64,000 bases of DNA from Cyclina sinensis (Eukaryota; Mollusca; Bivalvia; Venerida; Veneridae), in NCBI GenBank assembly GCA_012932295.1, contig JAAONU010000003.1:33866146-33930145 (forward strand), written 5' to 3'. Shown one piece after another: positions 25,041 through 36,748 of the stretch. The notes under the pieces were generated by a model that was given only the letters and a program-made list of their open reading frames with translations, made no database searches and was not told the origin of the DNA. The translations under genes and the position numbers were made by a program. Positions within the stretch are counted from its first letter, which is position 1, and the number at the start of each line of letters is the position of its first letter.

Positions 25041-27817
25041 TCTTGGCGTTTATATAAAAACATTCATGGATAACAGAATAATAGAAACGTTTCATGAACA
25101 AGTAAACGCTCGAGTTTTTTTCCAAGCGCCAAATGTGCTCTAAAATGGCGTTTTTTCTGACTTTACGCTATGAAAATGCAATACATTTATTAAGCAAGAC
25201 AAAGATGTTTATAAATCAGAGCGACAGCTCCAGATTTTGTGGAGAGGTGACGGAGGGTGGGTTACCTATCTTTGTAAGATAAATACATTCAATCCTTATC
25301 ACCTGTGTTGTTGGATTTCCAGTGCCTGTCATTGTAATTGGTTTATTCTTTACAGTGTAAATGTTAGTGTTTTGTTTGGTTCCAGGATTTTTGTTGCAAA
25401 ATCTTCATACCCTTCATTTAACTCTTACGACTTGATTTCTGGACAAACGCCAGTATGAATTTTTGGTCGTCTGTATGAAAAATAATAATTTCTCTCAGTA
25501 ACAATGTTTTTTGCTTTTTCATTTTTATGTTTTTTGAAATGAGTGTTTACCTTTGCAAAAAAAAGAAACAAAAAAAGAGGGAAAACATACTTTCATATTT
25601 TGTTATTATTACTGTAAAGTATCGCAAGAGATGTTTCATTGTGCCTTTTTTCAGCACTCCTAATATTTTGACGATTCTCTTGCAATCTGTGCACATTGGT
25701 GTAGGCATGAAAAGCTTTTGTTTCAATTCATGGAAAACAGTTGACATTGTGAAGTATTTACTAGTCAATTAAAAACAGAAAATTCCTCAATGTCTCTCGT
25801 TTCTCTGGTTTAATGTATTGATTTTCCCCAGACAAATGATATGAAAGCTATCGTTGGTAATATTACTGTTCCATTTCAGTACCTTCTTTCACATTTTATT
25901 TCATACTGAAATTTAATGTCTTCCATATAGTGAAGTTAATATTCGCTATAATTGCTTTCTTTGAAAATATTTTATTTTGTAGATAGTGCATGTATGATGA
26001 TACAGAGCTTGAATTATAAAAGCCCTCCTTTAAAAGTACAGATGTTGCATGTGAGCCAACAGAATATAATAATGACACGTACTCTACCTAAACGACATTA
26101 TCTTTCATTTTATAGCAATAGTTTTTCGGTTACTTTTCCTCGCAATTTTCCGTTTAACAGTTTTATAAATAATAGGCACAATACAGAGGAATCTCTTAGC
26201 TCTAAAATTATATGCAATCTTTAAAAAAAATACATATTAGGAATTTTAAATGTACTCAGAACGCTCTGAAACACTTTTCTTGTGAAGCTTGTTTCAGATC
26301 AGCCGGATATAGACTGCTGATTAAAATAGCCCTGAAGAAATCACGAAATTACTGTGCAGACTGTAAATATTTAGATAAAGTTTACAGCTTTACATTCAAT
26401 TAAATGTTTACACATCTGTTAAAAGAAACGGAACAATTAATCTTACAGTTTTGAATATTTCAAATACCTGTGCACTCTTTCGTAAAAATAAAATAAGACA
26501 TTTATTTCCGCATGACTTTAAATGATTTGTCTAACGGGCTGTGAAAATATAATTCAAAACGATAACAAATATTTTTGTACATGAATGTATGATAATAGAT
26601 AATATGAATGAAGAATATGTGCAAAACACACATAACTCCTATTTATCAAGTATATAGTAACTCATCACTGAACATTCAAACTTTCGCTTAAATAACAATT
26701 TTTATGGTGGCTAGACACCTTGTTTTAAAAGTTATGAATCTATTTCTCAAGCTTTTTTTTCTCAGAAGAAATGCAGTGCTCTCTCAATAAGAGTATTCAT
26801 TTCATTTAGGTTCTATCGGTAAGAGATCTTTTCACCACAGGTCTTATGTTCGATTCCTACTCGTGGCATTTTTCTTTCGTTTTCAGTGTATTTTAAAATT
26901 ATAATGGTATATATAATTTGAGTAATTAAAGTATTTATGTTTTTTTAAACATGGTAAAGCTATTTAACATTTTTCATAAATAAAATACTATAAAACAGTG
27001 ACTTTGAAATGTTTGCCTCTCTGTCTGACAGACCTATTAAGTCGCTCAAGGTTTTAAGTTAATACTCGTTATATTTTCTGAAAACCCTAGGTTCAAGTTT
27101 AACATTTTGCCTATGTACGGTCTTTAGAAGAACAAATGTGTCAACAAAGGGATGAAAAAATGTCCTTAACACCCCTTGTACCTTGAATAAAATTTGATCT
27201 TTGATACGACAGTTGCTTTCGCTTTCCTGCTGTTAGTAGAGGCAATTACATTGACTTTGTGTTACCGTGGTTTAGGTGCAAACAATTGCTAAAAGTTTGT
27301 TGGAAAAGAAGGCAGAACATGTCTGGAATAACGCCAGGAGGTACGCACTTATCACCTGTGATCTTCCGTTAGAAATGTTTTCTGTCAAAAATAACACGGC
27401 GTAATGGTTGAATACGTATTTTCAAAGATTCATAATTACACTCTATAATCTCTATTGGCTAGATTTTATTTACAGCCTACGGCTAACAAGATTAATGTAA
27501 AATATGATAATGTGTTTCCAACTGCGTTTGCTAATGGGTGTTTTCAACTTCCTACATGGCATTCCTGGGACAAAATAGAATCATTTTGGTCTGTGTTTAT
27601 TGTTGTATAATTTTCCTAGAAAAGCTAATCTGTTTCATCAGAGCATAACTAAGTTCAGTTCTGCTGTTCGACAGTTAACAGAAAATAAAACCGGGGATTT
27701 TGCACAAGACCTAGCGTCTAAGTCATCGAAAAGAAAATCACAGTTACATATGTTTTTATGTATAAAATATTGAGCAATAATTTTGCCCCGTATCAGAGAA
27801 GGAGTTTTGGAGATAAA
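25041..27817. other. Non-coding stretch, no gene seen
   Basis: AT-rich with short frames only (at most about 90 codons, none recognisable). It contains the tRNA-like sequence at 26805-26872. Confidence 0.5.
26805..26872 (+). other. tRNA-like sequence (pseudogene or SINE head)
   Basis: CTATCGGTAAGAG resembles the A box/D-arm and TGTTCGATTCC matches 10 of 11 bases of the B box/T-loop. GATCT and AGGTC can pair as an anticodon stem, but the loop would be nine bases and the acceptor and T stems do not pair well. A functional tRNA is therefore unlikely; a tRNA-derived SINE head or tRNA pseudogene fits better. Confidence 0.35.
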
Positions 27818-27819
27818 TA

Positions 27820-27859
27820 CGAGGGTGCATCAATAAATTCGTTAACTAATTCAATAGCG
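27820..27859 (+). repeat. mariner left terminal inverted repeat
   Basis: About 40 bases matching the reverse complement of 29023-29062 with two mismatches. Confidence 0.93.
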
Positions 27860-27891
27860 GGGAAATGATTTAATTCAAGTACCTAAAATGA

Positions 27892-28872
27892 TTACTCCTT
27901 CTCAAAGTAACGTCCCATGCACGATTTGCACGTGTCCCATCTCTCGACCCATGACTAGAACACGTGTTGTAGCCCGTCACGTGACATCTCCCGTGACATC
28001 TCAAATTTCGTACCACGAAGACTGTTTTTTAAAGTTGGAAACAGCCAGAAGTCACAAATTGCTAGGTCCGGGCTGTAGGGTGGGTGCGGTAACAGTTCGA
28101 CGTCGAGTTTTTCTAGTGTATCCATGGCAAAGTGGCTTGAATTGCTCGGCGCGTTGTCGTGATGTAATATGAATCCGGACCTAAGTAGATGTGGGCGCTT
28201 TCTCCTTATTGCCGCCATGAGTTCCGTTCTAAGTAATGTTGCATAATAGTTCCCAGTGACTGTCGTTTTCGGAGGAACAAAGTGGTTTAGCACTACACCG
28301 TATGTATCACAGAATATAATGGCCATAACCTTCCCGGCTGACTTAAAAATTATCGCTTTTGTAGGGGAAGGCGAGGAAGGATGCTTCCAGACAGAACTCT
28401 GACGTTTGCTTTCCGGTTCAAAAAAGTGAATCCACGTTTCATCACATGTTATCACTCGATTTAGAAAGTAATCGCCTTCTTCACGATACTTCCTGTCGTA
28501 CTGCTGACACATTTTCACCCTTACCCCCATCTGCTCCGACGTCAACAAACGAGGCACCCATCTTGCTGAAACGCGGCGCATTCCTAATATATCAGTCATA
28601 ATGCCCTGAGCTGTACCATATGAAATAGCGAACTTATCTGCTACGTGCTCCACACCATCTGTTACAGTCACTGGTCTACCTGCACGACTGTCGTCTTCAG
28701 TTGCCTCTCTACAGTCTTTAAACCGCTTCATCCACTTTGAAATGGCACCTTTTGACAGAGCAGCCTCTCCGTAAACTTTTTGCAAATCTTCACGAATATC
28801 GGAAAAAGACTTTCCGAGTTTTGTGTAAAACTTTATAACGATGCGCTGTTCGTTGACGCTGTGTGACGCCAT
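27892..28872 (-). pseudogene. mariner transposase, disabled by a nonsense codon and an internal deletion
   Basis: From the ATG at 28872 the frame runs 305 codons to TAG at 27955. The next 20 codons stay in frame (WVERWDTCK, then GRYFEKE) and end at a TAA (27892-27894), as expected of the normal C-terminus, so the TAG is probably a nonsense change. Catalytic residues of the RNase H-like domain are all present: D144 (CDETW), D239 (HHDNAP) and D274 (CDFWLFP), with 34 residues between the last two, the DD34D signature. The linker motif WVPRLLT (105-111) follows an N-terminal DNA-binding region (1-104). Between residues about 72 and 76 roughly 20 residues common in the family seem to be missing in frame. 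EMSREMSRD (291-299) arises from a 12-bp tandem duplication. The enzyme is probably inactive. Confidence 0.92.
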
Positions 28873-29022
28873 TTTCGAACGGACGCCCGTAACGTGACAT
28901 CATTTACGGGTTATGACGTCATAAGTGATGAAGTCAAAGTTGTGTACATAGTACGATTAAATTTGAAATAATCTGTTTTCACAGCATTTAAAGTTTCATT
29001 TTAAACGGACCGGTAGTTTTGA

Positions 29023-29062
29023 CGCTTTTGAATTAGTTTACGAATTTATTGATGCACCCTCG
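29023..29062 (-). repeat. mariner right terminal inverted repeat
   Basis: Partner of 27820-27859; lies 5' of the transposase start, where the transposase would bind. Confidence 0.93.
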
Positions 29063-29130
29063 TACATCTATCCTGAACAAACTGTTCCAACCTATGTCAA
29101 AGTGACTTAATTGCATATGTTCTAATTTCT

Positions 29131-30098
29131 TTGCATGAATTTCAAACTGTAACATGTGGTGTACCCCAGGGAAGTCTTTTAGGCCCTCTTCTATTTCTAT
29201 GTTATGTAAATGATATGATTATAAGTATTGATACAGACTGCAAATTGATTTTATACGCAGATGACAGTGCTATTTTGTTTGCTCATAAAGATCTAAATGC
29301 AATTTCTAAAAAATTAAGCAGTGTCATGGATTCCTGTTCAAATTGGCTGGTCGACAATAAACTCTCCCTTCATTTAGGAAAAACTGAATGTATTGTATTT
29401 GGGTCAAAAAGAAAATTGAAACTGTTAAGTGATTTTAAAATTGTTTGTAATGGACATACTATCGAGTCCACAAAGTCAGTAAAATATCTTGACCAGTTAA
29501 TATAGACAGTTCATTGTCAGTTGAAAGTATTGTGAACAATATTATAAGTAAAGTAAATTCACGTTTAAAATTCATGTATAGATATGCAGAATCACAAGAT
29601 ACTAAGACTAGAAAATACTTATGTTCTGCTTTAATACAGTGTCAAATAGAGTATGCCTGTTCCTCTTGGTACCCAAGTTTAAACAACGGTCTCAAAGACA
29701 AATTACAGATATGTCAAAATAAAATTGTTAGATTCATATATGGTATGGGTCCAAGAGATAGTGTTAACCAGAGTACTCTTGCAGATATGTCTTTGTTAAA
29801 TGTTGAAAATAGAAATAAAGAACTTAGACTGAACCATGTATTTAAAATTGCAAATGATAAGTGTCCATCTTATATGAAAGACAATTTTGTGTTTGTTAAA
29901 GATATACATTCTTACTCAACTAGAGCCAATACATACAATTTCAGAGTGCCCAAATATCATGGCAAAGAAAATGTTACTTTCTGTTATAGTGCAATGAAAG
30001 ATTGGAATGAACTGCCAGACTCTATAAAGAAAATAGATAAGAAATATATTTTCAAAAGGGCTGTTAAGAAACATCTGTTAGGTATAGCTAATGTATGA
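29131..30098 (+). pseudogene. Reverse-transcriptase fragment of the LINE, one frameshift
   Basis: The first part (29131-29505) carries TCGVPQGSLLGPLLFLCYVN and the catalytic YADDSAILF, then LSLHLGKTECIVFG and KYLD. A frame change near 29500-29512 is needed to continue into SSLSVESIVNNIISKVNSRL and the rest of the C-terminal domain (YACSSWYPSL, QNKIVRFIYG, STRANTYNFRVP, WNELPDSIK, FKRAVKKHLLG) ending at 30098. Both parts are otherwise free of stops, so the damage is slight apart from the 5' truncation, which removes the endonuclease and the first RT motifs. As a fragment it cannot support its own movement. Confidence 0.9.
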
Positions 30099-30733
30099 CA
30101 ATAGTTGCTCATAGATATATGTTCATCTAGTCATCATGGCGTATTATAGAAACTTAAATATGTAACTTCCAGACTCCAAAATCTTTGGTCTGTTGTTTAT
30201 TTAGTCTTTTTTTCTTTATTTATTTTCTGTTGTTTTGTAGTTCCATATAGTAAGTATTAATCCAAGGACCCCATTGGAAATAAGCCTTCGGGCTTTCATG
30301 GGCCATCCTAGGTTTTTACACACTAGACACTTCAAGTATTTCCATTTTGCTCCTTTCATTGTTCAATATACTCTTAATGATGTTACATACTGTTTCTATA
30401 ATATACTAAAATATTAGCTTCTGATAATGTGATATTTGTAACTACTGTGATAAGTTATAAGCAGTCAATTTCTACATTTAAAATGTGAGGTAGTTACTGA
30501 TCTGTTCCCTTCAAATCTAATTTGAGGTGATACGCTTTTTAAAGCTCATTTTAATAGCCGCACTTTTGTGCATTTACCCAATGTCAAATTGTACTATTAC
30601 AATAATTTTATGGCAGTTTTTAGAATTACTGATGCTGATCAGCAGCAATCCGACAATTTTTTTTAAATTTTGCTTTGAATTTTCTTGTACATTGAGATAT
30701 ACTTGCTTATAAGTGTGTTTTAACCTGAATAAA

Positions 30734-30762
30734 CATCTATCATCTATCTATCTATCTATCTA
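30734..30762 (+). repeat. (ATCT)n tail of the LINE
   Basis: About six ATCT units following AATAAAC at the 3' end of the retroposon; this is where reverse transcription would have primed. Confidence 0.88.
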
Positions 30763-30765
30763 ACT

Positions 30766-31177
30766 GATCAGTTACTTAAAAGTTATTTACGATAGATTTG
30801 CATCAATCCAATTTAGAATGTCTTTGATCTGAAGATGACATTTTCGTATTTACCTTATCCTGAAATAATGCTATTTGTTTAGAGTCTCAAGTCGGCTATT
30901 TATTTCATGACCTGGCTTTCTTTGTCTTTCCTGTCGCTTAATTAAGTTCAATAGCCTCTGCAACACAGTATTTGCTTTTTGAAAAATTATCTGTTCTTTT
31001 TAATTTTAAGATCAAAAAGCATAAGAGATTATTTTATTTTATTTTATTTTTACATTTTTGACTTCTCTGAGATAAAAAGCTTTATTAACCTCTTGCATTC
31101 GATATGCATTTTTATAAAGTTATAACAATTTTGATAATTCCATTAAAGTTCGTATAGACCAATAATGCAACAAGTAA
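30766..31177. other. Short non-coding stretch with (ATTTT)n
   Basis: No gene seen. An ATTTT microsatellite of about four units lies at 31029-31052. Confidence 0.6.
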
Positions 31178-31515
31178 AGTTTTATGTCCCCGAATGGGGG
31201 TATATAGTTTTTGAACTGTCCGTCATTCCGTCCGAAAATTTTAACATTGCCAGTAACTTCTTTATTAGTAAATGGATTTACTTCATACTTGAACACAACC
31301 ACCCTTTGGACAAGACCTTCAAATAGACCAGACTAAACTGGACCTTGACTCATAAATGGCCTTCACCATAAAGGTCAAATAATTGAATTTTGCTACTGAC
31401 ATATATTTATGGGACCTTGACCCCTGATTGACCTTTCCCTCGTAGGTATCTTCATTTGGTCCTCATCTCAAAGGCCAAAACACCACTTCGGGGGGCTTTG
31501 TCATCTTTCAGTGAT
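31178..31515 (+). mobile_element. Non-autonomous repeat element, relative of 6331-6890
   Basis: Starts TTATGTCCCCGAATGGGGG, a hairpin with four-base loop, then GTATATAG and a GTCCGTC..CCGTCCG run. It shares AACATTGCCAGTAACTTCTT, a TACTTGAACACA block and the terminal CCACTTCGGGG..GTCATCTTTCAGTGA with the element in the duplicated segment. This copy is shorter. No protein is encoded; the similar short peptides readable on the minus strand of both copies (FKYEVNP) reflect shared repeat sequence. Confidence 0.72.
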
Positions 31516-34500
31516 AGTTCTTGTTCAACTGTATTTCTATTACATTAAATAATTTTCATTTGTCTGATGCACTACCAGTTTATTCTTATTTCATTTCTTT
31601 ATCAAACAATAAGACATTTTTATATTGTCATCATGTTGCCATCATGTTTCCATCAGTTAGATGTTATGTTTGTGTTCAACTTAATGTCGGTATACTCTTA
31701 AAGATTCTAAAAAAACTGTTTAATATGGCTTATTGTCAGGTTATTGTAATATTACTTCGAAAGGCAAAACTCGAAGTTCGTGGCCGCTGAGTTAGGGGTG
31801 TTATTCTTCGACCCTTTCATGTAAGTTTTGAGGTGTGAAGACATACACAATGAACTACTAATAAAATAATACCGTGGATTGCAAACTATAGATTCTCTAC
31901 CAACTAAAATGATCTTTACTTTGCTTCGTTGACAATATCTAAAACAGTTGTCATAAATCTTTTCGTTGAGCTTATAAATAATTCCTTCTAGATATATTAT
32001 TAGTTTCATACATTGTGACAGACGCAGTATGTTACTCTTTTTAGCAACTAAGAACAGTCATCAGATTTTTAACAAACTTTTCTTTCACGGAGCTACCCGC
32101 TGGAACTTAACTGCCGTCAATTTATACAGCAGGCGTGGCGCAGTAGCTTGACTAGTTCAGTCCTATAAATGCGTATTAACACCAACCACTCACTAAAACT
32201 GATCGATTAACTGAGGTACCGGTGAATGCTGGCAAACCTATATGAACAGTGAACGAATTTGAAAAATACTGCAATGCGATAGGCCAAAATATAATTTCAT
32301 CCCCTAAATTTGATAATTGTTATGCCTTGGATGATTTTACAATAAAAAAAATGAGGAAAATGTCCGACATCATCAACAATTTAAGCATGCATTTGAAATT
32401 GATATGAGAATATGATTAAGTGATAGTTCACAATAAACTTGATGAAGAACATTCAATATGGTGTTATCGAATTGTTTGGAAAACATTGTCATAACTTCTG
32501 TCCCATGATTATCATTTTCATATTATTGTAAACGCCGTAACATTTTGCTTGTAACAGCAATTAATAATTCAAACACTACAGGCTGTTTCAGCCGTTAGTG
32601 TTTTAGCATTTGACGTGCATAACAACATAAATGAATAAATACATAAATAAAATGCTGTAAAATATTATATTGAGAAATCAATAGGTCGTGTATTCCACTG
32701 AAAAAATCAGTAAGTTTATCGTTATATAAATTATAGTTTTAAAAACCCTTAATTTTATATCCTGATATTACAATTTTGAATATGGTGCTAAAGTTATACT
32801 AAAAAGTGTTTAAAAAAGTTAGAAATATTTTTATCCGAAAAGATAAAATATTATGATTATTTATTCAACAGTTTATAGAAAAATAAAACGTTTCATTCAG
32901 TTTAAAACAACATATGTAGATGCTTTCTGGATGAACCGTGTCTTGGAACAAACTATACAATTTCAGTTTTCGAGTGATTGGGTTATATACATAGCCCTAT
33001 ATTATTGTCTTACTGGTATTTATAGTACAATAGGTTTTCTCCTTCTACACTGGTAAGAAAAACAGACCAGAGAGAAAAAATAAAGTAGAAAACACGGCAG
33101 TGAAATAACTCTTCACAAAAGTATTACCTGTTCAGTATTCTCTTGGTAAGATACGAGTCATTATCTACTTACACAGCTTCAGGCTTAAACATTGATCGTA
33201 AAAACAGGCTGGTAAGAAAACTGTATGGCCTGAAAGCAGATTTGTCATTGATAAAACTTAAATCTGAGAACAACATATGTATTTCATTTAAGAAAGATCT
33301 TCATCGATCATTTATTTACTGTAGATCTATATAAAATGTACCAGAAGATATTTTCATGCTGGATAACAATATTATTCCGATCGAGTTGACTTTTGTATTA
33401 TTGCCTTACCCTTTATTTGGATCCATTTTACCAGATTTATTCTGAATGGTTTCTGAGCTCAATTTATTGGTATACTAGTATTCAAGTTGTATTCCTGTTG
33501 AAAATAAGCAAGATGCATGGCGGTGTTATTTAAATTTAAAGTAATAGAGACTTCTTCCACTTCTAAGGTGGACAGAAAAGAAACTGAAATTTTCAGCATA
33601 CTTTTTGACTAGGTTTTTACCCAATGCATTTTTACCCCAGTGAAAACATTAAAGTCAAAGATTTCAACATATGTTTGTTTACTCAGTGCAAATTAAATAT
33701 TTCTAAATGTACAGGCTACACAAGTTAAAAAGTTGTTCACAGGTGCGTTTTTAAGCTGTATGTTTCAATATTATCAATCGAGCATTGTACCTCTTTTCAG
33801 TCTGGCTTGTAAGTATACTGAAAGATGTATTTGATGTTCTGAAAATATGTTCTTTGCACAGAATATTTCCTCTGTAATTACAATGTCTTTCTTCTACGGA
33901 CACAACACGAATCTTCATCATCGGTCATAGTTTCTGTCACTACCTTATTCGTCATACAATCTAGTGACATATTAGATTCAGTGCTTATTTAGTGGTCACC
34001 TTATGCATGTCACAGTCCACTGATATACCAAGAATGCTCCTAATATCGTATTTTTCTAACGTCTCAATTGACGTTTTAAGGGAATATTGTCGAGAAAGAA
34101 GTACAGGATATGGTCTTAAAATTGTTCGGCATGGGCATTTGATGTGTGTCATTCGTGGATGTTATATATGGCTAAAGAGACCTTTTTGTCTATAGAAGAT
34201 GTGGAGGAAAACATCATTTTAGTCCTTTGAAACATCTTTTTATATTCTTCAAAATCACACAAATCTTGACCAAGGTTGAACTTTTCCTAAAAATGTAAAC
34301 CTTCCATAAGGGTGTAGTCTTATTTCTTGCTAAATATGACAAATTATGTATTTAAGGTCTTAAAAGCAGTAAGATAATGGGTCAGCCTAATCCAGTTAAT
34401 GTTTCGAAATCTGACGAAATATTTGTTTTTGTTCTTAGATATACAGTAAAGGTCTGTTTCGGAACGATTGTGTGTCAATGATTTGCAAAGTACAATACTC

Positions 34501-36199
34501 AGAGTGAAGTTTTTGTTGTAGACATGTTTCTCTTCCTGATATTATGTTTTGCGCTTATCCTAAAAGCATGTAACTAAATTAAAACTATGGTAAATGATCG
34601 AAATCCAAACCATTATAAAATGACCAGACACCAAAACAGTTGTTACCGTAGAACACATATATAAAGATTCCTATTCTTTACATCAAAACTCTAAGAATAG
34701 ACAGAATCAGACGCAATAAATCAAATCATTTATTAAAAAACTTGGTCATTGGTTGACTAACTGATTAATAAATTAATTGAACAAATCAATAACGTCGACA
34801 TCACACCTGTGACAAGAAGTATAAGATGTATTTGACCTAAACAAATAGTAACGGCTGTACAAAGTATATTAACAATGCAATATAAAACTTCCTTTTCCAA
34901 GTAAGTGGTAGGATTTGTGAAAACGTTTGTTTTATCGCCCTGTCTGTGAGTTACTCACTTATGATCTGAACGTTTATGAAAAGTGTGCTGATACCTTTTA
35001 TCATGTTCTTGCAATTCTTGTATCCCAACCACAATTCCGGCATGTACTATTTTACTCAGAAGAAATTTTTGTAATTATATCTCTTTCAAACTCAACTATC
35101 TGAACATACAGCCTTTTTCTGTAATTCAGACCTGCTGAATTTAGAGTGCCTATTTGAATTGGTGATTTACTTTGAGCAATTAACAGGACTATACTGTCTC
35201 GGAGGACCTTGTTTTCGATTGGCTGGAGCAAACAAAAAGCCAGTTGAGTTACAACCATCATCTTAACCATTGTTACAAAAACTACAGTACCCTAGGGTAA
35301 TATGCATAATTTCTACATTCCGAAAGTCATTATCATTCACTTTTATAAACTAGCATTATTCTCGATTTGCAACGCAATAAATCTCCGCCTTTGTCTTAAG
35401 CATTTGAATAAATAAGATAATAATAGAAAACGCGAGAATTCTGCAAATTTACAGACATTCACCACCTGTTATTTATTCCACCCTGTTAATCAAAATCTTA
35501 AATAATAGAATGATGAAAGCTTCTTGTCATTTTGTACTCACAGAAAGTTAGGTAGGTTTTATTAAACACGCAAAAACTGGTTGCAGTAACTTAGGTAACA
35601 AACACACTCTTTATTCTAAACAATACATCTCTATCCTAACTTTACCTGCTAGACCGTTTTCATTCTTCTCAAATAACATTGTGAAAGTCTCAGCTAAAGC
35701 TCGAAATGAAAATGATTATTTAACTGAAGCGCTGAATTTGTCAAGATATACCGTGAGTTGTTCATTTGCATCTCATGATGAACGTTCATGTTAGATTTCT
35801 AGAAGTTAATTTTTTATGCACGATAAAATTGTTATTATTTTTATTACAACTTGAACGTTATAAATTTTCTGTGAGCGGTAATATGTTGTTTAAATAGATT
35901 CTTGAAATTAATAGAATGCATTTGCATTAAATTACGCACGTGGAAAATTAACCATGCTCATAAAATTCTTGTGAAGGGCTGTTACTTCAATTCAAACAAC
36001 TTCACAGCTATATACATGAAATTATACCAACCCCGTACTTTCACTCGATTTTACTGAGAATATGTGCATCAAAATACAAAGGTGGATCACATTCTGTAAT
36101 AAGATGTAACATGAATCGAAAATTGTAAATTCTTAAGAGAAGCCGTAACGCTGATGATCCTAAGACAATCCTAATATTTCGTTTTATGGTGCAGTTTAA

Positions 36200-36420
36200 C
36201 TAAGTAAAAGAAGCCATCATCCTTAAGAATGTTCGGGATCGAATCAGTACCAGTGATAACGCACAACCTAGTGGCCGTGAGTTTGATCGCCGCTCTTCCA
36301 CTGACAATAAACCGAGGTCCCATATTTTGGTGCTATACACTGAGCACGTAAAATTTTTTAGGAATGTTTGTCAGTCAGCTGATGCTTTCTGCATCTTGCA
36401 CCACTCACCACAACCTATAA
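36200..36420 (+). repeat. tRNA-derived SINE relic
   Basis: GTGAGTTTGATCGCC (36277-36291) resembles a degenerate B box, and the following AAACCGAGGTCCCATATTTT and GGTGCTATACACTGAGCACGT resemble the conserved body of invertebrate SINEs that reads GGCGCTATACACTGGGCACGT-like. The A box is not convincing, so the head is degraded or truncated. No terminal repeat or target duplication is visible. Confidence 0.45.
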
Positions 36421-36713
36421 GTGAGCGTTGGTCATATGGACAACCAGTATTGACGATTAATTAACTGCGATGGATACAAAGCTGTTACTAATTTCCTAAG
36501 GTATCGTAGTAATGACAGTAACTTGTGATTTACTCGTGGAAAAAGTATGAAAGTCTGATAGAGATAACTTCCGTATATGATAATGGTTGGGGACACTTCA
36601 GACATTTTGTTATTGTTGTTGTTGTTGCAAGCGTGTTCGATCAAACACAATTAGATATCTAATAAGTTAAAGCTATTTACGTTTAGATATTTACTGACGT
36701 ATTTTCAAGCCAC

Positions 36714-36714
<1 letters not shown>

Positions 36715-36747
<33 letters not shown>
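36715..36747. repeat. (TG)n microsatellite
   Basis: About 16 uninterrupted TG dinucleotides, then CTGTGT. Confidence 0.95.

Positions 36748-36748
<1 letters not shown>

Larger units (their letters stand above)
27818..29064 (-). mobile_element. mariner (Tc1/mariner DD34D) transposon with TA target duplication
   Basis: The element spans 27820-29062 (1,243 bases) and is flanked on both sides by TA, the target duplicated by this superfamily. Terminal inverted repeats begin CGAGGGTGCATCAATAAATT and match over about 40 bases with two differences. It contains one minus-strand transposase frame, now broken. Well-preserved ends imply a fairly recent insertion compared with the other repeats here. Confidence 0.95.
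29115..30765 (+). mobile_element. 5'-truncated CR1/jockey-type LINE with (ATCT)n tail
   Basis: The element begins inside the RT domain, about 50 bases beyond the mariner's right TA, and ends with AACCTGAATAAACATC and an ATCT microsatellite. The 3' untranslated part holds GGACCCC, GAAATAAGCCTTCGGGCTTTC and GGGCCATCCTAGG, a small stem-loop typical of CR1-like 3' ends. The short 3' repeat tail and 5' truncation are standard for such retroposons. The exact left boundary is uncertain. Confidence 0.88.

Noticed and set aside
26805..26872. A functional tRNA gene
   Set aside because: Anticodon loop would be nine bases and the T and acceptor stems do not pair.
27888..28172. Plus-strand frame antisense to the mariner transposase
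   Set aside because: Shadow of the transposase frame on the other strand.
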